Of a stretch of 11,265 nt of DNA, positions 7,163 to 11,265 are shown piece by piece. The position numbers and the translations under genes were made by a program. The notes beneath the pieces were generated by a model. It did not search any database. It had not been told where the DNA came from and saw nothing but the letters and a program-made list of their open reading frames with translations. This stretch comes from Neptuniibacter sp. Lineage in GTDB: Bacteria > Pseudomonadota > Gammaproteobacteria > Pseudomonadales > Balneatricaceae. Positions within the stretch are counted from its first letter, which is position 1. The number at the start of each line of letters is the position of its first letter. Where the stretch lies: the NCBI GenBank assembly GCA_024686055.1, contig JAIBDV010000056.1, forward strand, positions 1-11,265, read 5' to 3'.

Positions 7163-7203
7163 TTTTCAACAATGACGGAAACTGACGATAAAGTTGTTCA
7201 AAA
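7163..7203. promoter_or_regulatory. Candidate operator dyad upstream of the beta-oxidation operon
   Basis: TTTTCAACAA (7163-7172) and TTGTTCAAAA (7194-7203) are inverted copies with one mismatched position, 31 bases apart between arm starts, close to three helical turns. The dyad lies 70-110 bases upstream of the dehydrogenase ATG, where a promoter and regulator site are expected. A TTGAAA hexamer on the minus strand falls in the left arm, but no good -10 is paired with it. No known regulator motif was recognised. Confidence 0.4.
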
Positions 7204-7219
7204 CTATCAGAGGGGGGCT

Positions 7220-7243
7220 GTAGCAGCTCACTCCGTGAGCGTC
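7220..7243 (+). repeat. REP element, unit C
   Basis: Prefix GTAGCA (7220-7225), perfect stem GCTCAC/GTGAGC (7226-7231, 7235-7240) with loop TCC, suffix GTC. It shares prefix, stem and loop lengths, and suffix with unit A, and is paired head-to-head with unit D. Confidence 0.85.
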
Positions 7244-7262
7244 CGGGCCTTGCGCCACATCT

Positions 7263-7286
7263 GACGCGCGCGGAGCGCGCTGCTAC
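7263..7286 (-). repeat. REP element, unit D, inverted relative to unit C
   Basis: On the minus strand: prefix GTAGCA (7286-7281), perfect stem GCGCGC/GCGCGC with loop TCC, suffix GTC (7265-7263). It forms an inverted pair with unit C across a 19-base spacer, the arrangement of a bacterial interspersed mosaic element. Confidence 0.85.
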
Positions 7287-7424
7287 AGGGGTTGTGTACA
7301 GTGGGTACCCGCGCTATCGCGAGAGTCTGTGCTAAAGCTGGTTATGGTCTTGCCTGCTGGCGCGCCAAGGGCTTCGCCCTTAACAATCCCTGCACCTCCA
7401 CAGCGCAGTAACAGAGCAAGCATC

Positions 7425-7447
7425 GTAGGAGCCAGCTCGCTGACGAT
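7425..7447 (+). repeat. REP-like element, unit E, Pseudomonas type
   Basis: Begins GTAGGAGC (7425-7432), followed by the palindrome CAGC-TC-GCTG (7433-7442) and ACGAT. This matches the layout of the common Pseudomonas REP (GTAGGAGC, a short GAGC-type palindrome, then GCGAT) as I recall it. Outer bases ATCGT/ACGAT (7423-7427, 7443-7447) can pair as well. Confidence 0.6.
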
Positions 7448-7490
7448 CAGCAGATCACTAAATCCTCAAACAGTGCGGTAAAACCAGGCC

Positions 7491-7537
7491 TATGCATTAC
7501 CACGCAGAGCGTGGGAACGAGAGCCAACGTAACCAAC
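7491..7537. repeat. Palindromic repeat with CCACGC/GCGTGG core
   Basis: A perfect stem CCACGC/GCGTGG (7500-7505, 7509-7514) with loop AGA is preceded by TATGCATTA and followed by GGAACGAGAGCC. I recall near-identical CGTTCCCACGC-type palindromes dispersed in many proteobacterial genomes, but only one copy is in this window, so its repetitive nature is not shown here. Confidence 0.5.
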
Positions 7538-7561
7538 CGACGCGCCGAAACACGCACACAT

Positions 7562-7598
7562 AAAAAAACAGCGAGCGGTCCTCACAACCGGTCGCTGT
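7562..7598 (-). terminator. Rho-independent terminator of the acyl-CoA synthetase gene
   Basis: On the minus strand a stem pairs ACAGCGA (7598-7592) with TCGCTGT (7574-7568) and CGGT with ACCG, with a single G-G type mismatch and a seven-base loop, followed by seven T (7568-7562, the last stem base shared). It lies about 95 bases downstream of the synthetase stop and insulates it from the beta-oxidation operon. Confidence 0.85.
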
Positions 7599-7692
7599 CC
7601 AAAAAAGCACTACACTGCCACCGGGCGGGTCTGCCAGGCGACCCGTTCAGGGTCCCGATGGTTCTGCCAGTTCAGTAGCGCCGACGGTGAAC

Positions 7693-9255
7693 TCAGTTTA
7701 CGGCGCGGTCATAGCCATCCCAGTAAGGCTTACGCAGGTCCATTTTGCGCAACTTGCCCGCACCGGTGATCGGGAACGGCTGTTCGCGGAATTCAATACT
7801 GCGAGGGCACTTGTAACCAGCAACCACCTCGCGACAACTGTCAATAATGTCCTGCTCCGAGGCTTCTTCGCCTGGCTTGAGTCGGACGATGGCATGCACC
7901 GCCTCACCCCATTCTTTACTCGGAATGCCGATCACCGCCACCTCATGCACCGCCGGGTGAGTGGTGACCGCGCTCTCAACTTCGGCGGAGAATACATTCT
8001 CACCACCGGAGATAATCATGTCTTTCACCCAATCCACCAGGAACAGGAAGCCGTCTTCATCCAGATAACCGGCGTCACCGGTATACACCCAGCCCTCAAT
8101 CAGCGTTTCAGCGGTCTGTTCCGGCCGGTTCCAGTAGCCCTGCATCGCATTTGGCCCGGATACAACGACCTGGCCCACGGTTCCCTGAGGGACGGTATTA
8201 CCCTGCTCATCAGCAATACGCAGTTCGATAATCGACCCGGCCTGACCCGCAGAACAAAGTTTGCCTGCCATCGGCCCTTCAAATACGTGATACTCAGGGC
8301 GCAGAATACTGATCATCGGAGCCAGCTCGGTCTGGCCGTAAGCCTGATAAAACGCCACCCCCGGCAACGCTGCCATAGCATCGCGCAACGTGCCCTGTGG
8401 CATCGGCGATGCACCATAGATAAGCTTACGCAGGCTGCTGACATCCGCCGTCGCGAACACCCCCTGCTCCAGCATCATGGAGACCATCGTCGGCACCAGC
8501 AGCAGATCCGTCACCTGATGCTCAGCAATCGCATCCACCACCGCCTGGGGTTGAAACGCCGGAATAAACACATGGCTATTACCACTGATGGTGGCGGCAA
8601 ACGACATCGCCAGGTCCGCCATATGGAACATCGGCGCGGCATGCAGGTAACGAGACCCCTGAGTATTAAAATCCAGCCCACAGGCCGCCGAGATTGAACT
8701 GGTATAGAAATTGGTGTGGCTGATCATCACCCCTTTCGGAAAGCCGGTGGTGCCGCCGGTGTAGAAAATCCCCAGCAGATCATCATAACCACGGCCCGCA
8801 TCTGCCACCGGCGCAGCGGCGGCCAGTAAGGTTTCGTAATGCAACATACCTTCAGGTGTATCGCCATCACCCATATAAATGCAGTGCTTGAGGCTGTTGC
8901 TTTGCGCCATGATCTGCTGCGCCGTTGCGGCAAAATAATCATCGGCCAGCAGTACACTGCTGCCAGAATCATCCAGAGAGTAGAGATTCTCCGCCACGGA
9001 CCAGCGAATATTCAGTGGCACCATCACCGCACCAGCCCAGGGCACGGCAAACTGATATTCAAAGTAACGATCAGAATTCAGCGCCAGAATCGCTACGCGA
9101 TCACCGGTTTGTACCTGCAGCTGCTGCAGTGCACCGGCCAGCTGGGCGATACGTTGCTCCAGCTGAGCAAAGGTCTGCTGGCGGCTGCCACTGATCGTCG
9201 CCGTCATCTGAGGGGCAGTTTGTGCAGAGCGTCGAATAGGTTGTGTCAGATGCAT
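7693..9255 (-). CDS. Acyl-CoA synthetase (AMP-forming, ANL superfamily)
   Basis: A 520-residue AMP-forming acyl-CoA ligase that activates a carboxylic acid to its CoA thioester via an acyl-adenylate. The motifs appear in order: P-loop FYTGGTTGFPKGVMISH (164-180), QAYGQTE (304-310), GWVYTGDAGYLDEDGF (388-403), the hinge region VDWVKDMIISGGENVFSAE (407-425) and PITGAGKLRK (495-504) with the C-terminal catalytic K501. The hinge Asp (D408) is kept, but the usual Arg after it is W409. The ATG at 9253-9255 has GAGG seven bases upstream, and there is no signal peptide, so it is cytoplasmic. It is a single-gene unit between two terminators, next to a complete beta-oxidation operon that it probably feeds. 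The length and motifs fit medium or long-chain, branched or steroid-acid ligases; the substrate cannot be read from sequence. Confidence 0.94.
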   Translation of the reverse strand: MHLTQPIRRSAQTAPQMTATISGSRQQTFAQLEQRIAQLAGALQQLQVQTGDRVAILALNSDRYFEYQFAVPWAGAVMVPLNIRWSVAENLYSLDDSGSSVLLADDYFAATAQQIMAQSNSLKHCIYMGDGDTPEGMLHYETLLAAAAPVADAGRGYDDLLGIFYTGGTTGFPKGVMISHTNFYTSSISAACGLDFNTQGSRYLHAAPMFHMADLAMSFAATISGNSHVFIPAFQPQAVVDAIAEHQVTDLLLVPTMVSMMLEQGVFATADVSSLRKLIYGASPMPQGTLRDAMAALPGVAFYQAYGQTELAPMISILRPEYHVFEGPMAGKLCSAGQAGSIIELRIADEQGNTVPQGTVGQVVVSGPNAMQGYWNRPEQTAETLIEGWVYTGDAGYLDEDGFLFLVDWVKDMIISGGENVFSAEVESAVTTHPAVHEVAVIGIPSKEWGEAVHAIVRLKPGEEASEQDIIDSCREVVAGYKCPRSIEFREQPFPITGAGKLRKMDLRKPYWDGYDRAVN

Positions 9256-9313
9256 GCGTCAGCCTCGAATAATTATTGTTGTTCAGCAAGGGCTACTACA
9301 AAGGTAGCAAGCA

Positions 9314-9319
9314 GTTATA
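9314..9319 (-). promoter_or_regulatory. Possible -10 element of the acyl-CoA synthetase promoter
   Basis: Minus-strand TATAAC (five of six matches to the sigma-70 -10 box) lies about 60 bases upstream of the synthetase ATG. There is no good -35; the nearest hexamer, TTGCGG at a 19-base spacing, belongs to a tandem repeat that may be an activator site. The call rests on one hexamer and its position. Confidence 0.35.
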
Positions 9320-9338
9320 GCCTGATGCTAAAGACTGG

Positions 9339-9370
9339 CCGCAAAACAACCAATGACCGCAACTACCAAT
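9339..9370 (-). repeat. Tandem direct repeat ATTGGT...TTGCGG upstream of the synthetase
   Basis: On the minus strand the half-sites ATTGGT and TTGCGG occur twice in tandem (9370-9365 with 9362-9357, then 9354-9349 with 9344-9339), with spacers of two and four bases and a period of 16-18 bases. The repeat ends 19 bases upstream of the possible -10 box. Confidence 0.5.
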
Positions 9371-9562
9371 TAAATTGATCATTTCTTCCTGAACACAGGC
9401 CCAGCCGGTTAAAGCTCAGATCAGATATCGCGCAGGTACACCGCACAGGCGCACTTACGGTGCGATAATGGAGGACCAGCGATGCAGGAAAGGAAGTTCT
9501 GATGGCAATCAGCGGTCAAGCACGCATGGGGATGTAAAAGTGAGATATAGCGGGGAAACGAT

Positions 9563-9594
9563 AAAAAGCAGCGACCGGGCGGCCGCTGCTGCTT
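9563..9594 (-). terminator. Rho-independent terminator of the di-haem cytochrome gene
   Basis: On the minus strand AAGCAGC (9594-9588) can pair with GCTGCTT (9572-9566), or GCAGCG with CGCTGC in a slightly shifted GC-rich stem, followed by a T-run (9567-9563). It starts eight bases after the cytochrome stop codon. Confidence 0.75.
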
Positions 9595-9602
9595 ATAACT
9601 AA

Positions 9603-11265
9603 TTACAAGGTTTTCATATACTCAACCAGCTGATAACGCTGTGCATCAGTAAAGTCAACCCACTTGCCCGACTCATCCAGGGTTTTAGTAAAGGTATTAC
9701 CTGAATGGCCTTTATTACTGTTACCCGGAATTTCAACGTTATTTTCATCAACGGTTCTAAACAGGAAGCTATTCCCTTCCTGGCTGGATTTGAAACCAAC
9801 ATTCACCGAATCAAACGCTTTACTGCCAACATAGAACGACGTTTCTCGCTCATTTTCAGGCAGCAGCGTCTGATACAGGTTAGCCATGGAGCCATTATGC
9901 ATATAAGGTGCTGTCGCCCAGACACCATTCAACGGGCGTCCTTTATAGGCCATAAGATCTGGCGCACCTTTTGATGGATCTCGATAACCGGCGATCGACA
10001 GCATCACATCAGGTTTATCCAGAAGCCCCAGTTCAGCAAACTGTCGGTAAATAACACTCTGTACTGCAACAGTCAGCACCTGACCGCGTGGAACCTTCGG
10101 CATTTCCTGAACTTTTTTCGCGACAGCAGCCTTCATACTTTCAAGAGCTTCGCCCGTCAGGCCTTTCGCTTTACCTTCTGCCTCGGCCTGTTTAACTGCA
10201 GCAGCAACGAGGAATTTACGCATCTGCCCAGGATCAACATCGAATTTCGGGTTAATGAAATTCATGACCATTTTCGGGTCGGTGCCAATTTCAGCCAGTG
10301 GCGTCATGGATATCTTAATAAACTGCTTATTAAAAATATTCGGTTCAGTCATAGGGAACTGACCCTTATCATCCCGAACACCATGACAACTGACACAGTT
10401 CTGGGCGAACAGCGCTTTACCCTGTTCGGCTTTTGCCTGATCAATCGCAGGTAAACCGGCACCGGCCTGGCTCCATTTTGGCGAGTCCAGCTGGCTCATC
10501 AGCTGCTCCAGTCGATCCAGGTTACGGACATTGGCAGACGAATAAAAACGGTCTTTCTCATTATCCGTTGTTAATACGGTCCGGGCAAAAACACCGGTAA
10601 CTTCACCAACATTTCGGCCTATATGGTTATTAGCAGAACCATTCCACTGTACCCAGTCCAGTTGCGAGGCATTCCACAGGAATGGAAAGCTGACTGGCGC
10701 ATCGGCAGGGGTACCATTTTCAGGGATTTCAAGCAGCGTGCTGGTCACCCGGTTCAGGATTGCGCCGAAGGCATCCAGACGACCATAACCATAGGGTGTC
10801 GTTAAGCCAGCGTAGTTAACATTGATATAACCGTTAAGCCAATGAACATAGTTATCAAGCTGTTTTTTAATAGCAGCTTTTTCAATTTCATTATAGCCAC
10901 CCTCACTCAACACACTTTTAGCAAAGCGGGTAAGCTTCTCATCATCTGCGGATGTTGCCAGCAATGCCATAGACATCTTATTAAGCATCATCTGCATATC
11001 AGATAACGGCGGACCACCGTCAATACGCAGTGTTTTATTATCGTGTTGTATTTCAGAGGTGTGACAAGCAGCACAGGTTAACCCCAACCATTCATTACTG
11101 CCCTGGCTATTATCATCCGCATCAGGTGATAAACGCGCTTTAACCAGACCCGAATTCAAGACAGGGTCAGTCAAATTGTCTTTTACAAAACCAATGGGCA
11201 AACCATCCGGATTAACACCCTTTTCTTTATCCTGCGGGATGTAACCAAATGCTTTAATATTATCA
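9603..11265 (-). CDS. Di-haem c-type cytochrome, RoxA / cytochrome c peroxidase-like, 5' end outside window
   Basis: The last 554 or so residues of a large di-haem c-type cytochrome; the frame is open to the right edge, so the start and the expected signal peptide lie outside. Two haem-binding motifs are visible, CAACH (H at 11061-11063) and CVSCH (H at 10383-10385), 226 residues apart. Other landmarks are YGYGRLDAFG, SFPFLWNASQLDWVQWNG, RNVGEVTGVFA, the CCP-like ATAPYMHNGSMANLY, and FYVGSKAFD with GNSNKGH near the C-terminus. From memory this combination suits the group annotated as di-haem cytochrome c peroxidase that includes the rubber oxygenase RoxA; the haem spacing in RoxA is about 200. 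Haem attachment implies a periplasmic or secreted protein. Base composition is more AT-rich than its neighbours. It has its own terminator, so a link to the lipid genes is only positional. Activity could be peroxidase, oxygenase or electron transfer. Confidence 0.85.
   Translation of the reverse strand, partial: DNIKAFGYIPQDKEKGVNPDGLPIGFVKDNLTDPVLNSGLVKARLSPDADDNSQGSNEWLGLTCAACHTSEIQHDNKTLRIDGGPPLSDMQMMLNKMSMALLATSADDEKLTRFAKSVLSEGGYNEIEKAAIKKQLDNYVHWLNGYINVNYAGLTTPYGYGRLDAFGAILNRVTSTLLEIPENGTPADAPVSFPFLWNASQLDWVQWNGSANNHIGRNVGEVTGVFARTVLTTDNEKDRFYSSANVRNLDRLEQLMSQLDSPKWSQAGAGLPAIDQAKAEQGKALFAQNCVSCHGVRDDKGQFPMTEPNIFNKQFIKISMTPLAEIGTDPKMVMNFINPKFDVDPGQMRKFLVAAAVKQAEAEGKAKGLTGEALESMKAAVAKKVQEMPKVPRGQVLTVAVQSVIYRQFAELGLLDKPDVMLSIAGYRDPSKGAPDLMAYKGRPLNGVWATAPYMHNGSMANLYQTLLPENERETSFYVGSKAFDSVNVGFKSSQEGNSFLFRTVDENNVEIPGNSNKGHSGNTFTKTLDESGKWVDFTDAQRYQLVEYMKTL

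Larger units (their letters stand above)
7094..7692. other. Gene-free stretch rich in palindromic repeats
   Basis: About 600 bases with no convincing coding frame. From left to right it holds the leader of the beta-oxidation operon, a long dyad (7163-7203), an inverted REP pair (7220-7286), a hairpin AAGGGC/GCCCTT (7367-7381) preceded by the palindrome GGCGCGCC, a Pseudomonas-type REP (7425-7447), a palindromic repeat (7491-7537), the terminator of the synthetase (7562-7598), and a hairpin CGGGTC/GACCCG (7626-7645) in the 3' untranslated part of the synthetase message. The sequence between these elements shows nothing recognisable. Confidence 0.7.
9256..9602. other. Intergenic region between cytochrome and acyl-CoA synthetase
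   Basis: A 347-base stretch with no credible gene. It contains the cytochrome terminator at its right end, a CGCAC/GTGCG hairpin (9450-9464), a palindrome CAATTAAATTG (9367-9377), a tandem direct repeat (9339-9370), a possible -10 box (9314-9319) and a GCTAC/GTAGC hairpin (9292-9308) in the likely leader of the synthetase. Very short plus-strand frames near 9482-9538 (5 and 11 codons) are too small to support. Confidence 0.6.

Noticed and set aside
7200..7560. Repeat cluster considered as a CRISPR array
   Set aside because: Units are short, palindromic, in both orientations and irregularly spaced, with no constant repeat and spacer sizes.
7687..8697. 336-codon plus-strand frame opposite the acyl-CoA synthetase
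   Set aside because: It is the antisense shadow of a gene with all ANL motifs; its protein is His/Arg/Gln-rich without any recognisable domain.
9473..9538. Tiny plus-strand frames (5 and 11 codons) considered as a leader peptide or gene remnant
   Set aside because: Too short to distinguish from chance and with no plus-strand gene following.
11199..11201. Start of the cytochrome gene at a TTG at 11201
   Set aside because: The frame continues open to the window end with family-like sequence (FGYIPQDKEKGVNPDG), so the true start lies outside.

Overview
The window reads as chromosomal DNA of a gammaproteobacterium with moderately high GC, probably Pseudomonas-like or a marine relative. The clues are a small DUF1145-type membrane protein of the kind seen in pseudomonads, GTAG-headed REP palindromes including one of Pseudomonas type, and tightly packed lipid-catabolism genes with clear Shine-Dalgarno sites. 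The species cannot be fixed from this sequence alone. All ten supported genes lie on the minus strand, so the window is transcribed from right to left.

In order of transcription: (1) a 5'-truncated di-haem c-type cytochrome (9603 to beyond 11265), related by eye to the RoxA / di-haem cytochrome c peroxidase group, ending in its own terminator and visibly richer in AT than the rest. (2) A 347-base gap with a possible promoter, then an acyl-CoA synthetase (7693-9255) ending in a strong terminator. (3) A gene-free stretch of about 600 bases (7094-7692) packed with palindromic repeats, whose right-hand end serves as 3' flank of the synthetase and whose left-hand end serves as promoter and leader of the next operon. 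(4) A five-gene operon (7093 down to 2728): MFE-2-type (3R)-hydroxyacyl-CoA dehydrogenase, SCPx-type thiolase, an inactive-looking MaoC subunit, a catalytic MaoC hydratase and a long-chain-type acyl-CoA dehydrogenase, closed by a terminator at 2661-2702. (5) A second unit with a DUF1145 membrane protein, an aldehyde dehydrogenase and an iron-containing alcohol dehydrogenase cut by the left edge.

Together the genes give a complete activation and beta-oxidation round: CoA ligation, dehydrogenation, R-specific hydration, R-specific dehydrogenation and thiolysis. The stereochemistry and protein families are those of the eukaryotic peroxisome (MFE-2 plus SCPx) rather than of FadAB. SCPx thiolases and LCAD-like dehydrogenases favour branched or bulky acyl-CoAs, so isoprenoid, branched-chain or sterol-type substrates are plausible, with the alcohol and aldehyde dehydrogenases feeding in acids. 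The substrate is inferred, not shown.

Beyond the genes, the main features are a REP family whose stems differ by compensatory changes, a long dyad upstream of the beta-oxidation operon, and a tandem direct repeat upstream of the synthetase gene. No RNA genes, CRISPR arrays, insertion sequences or transposase genes were found.
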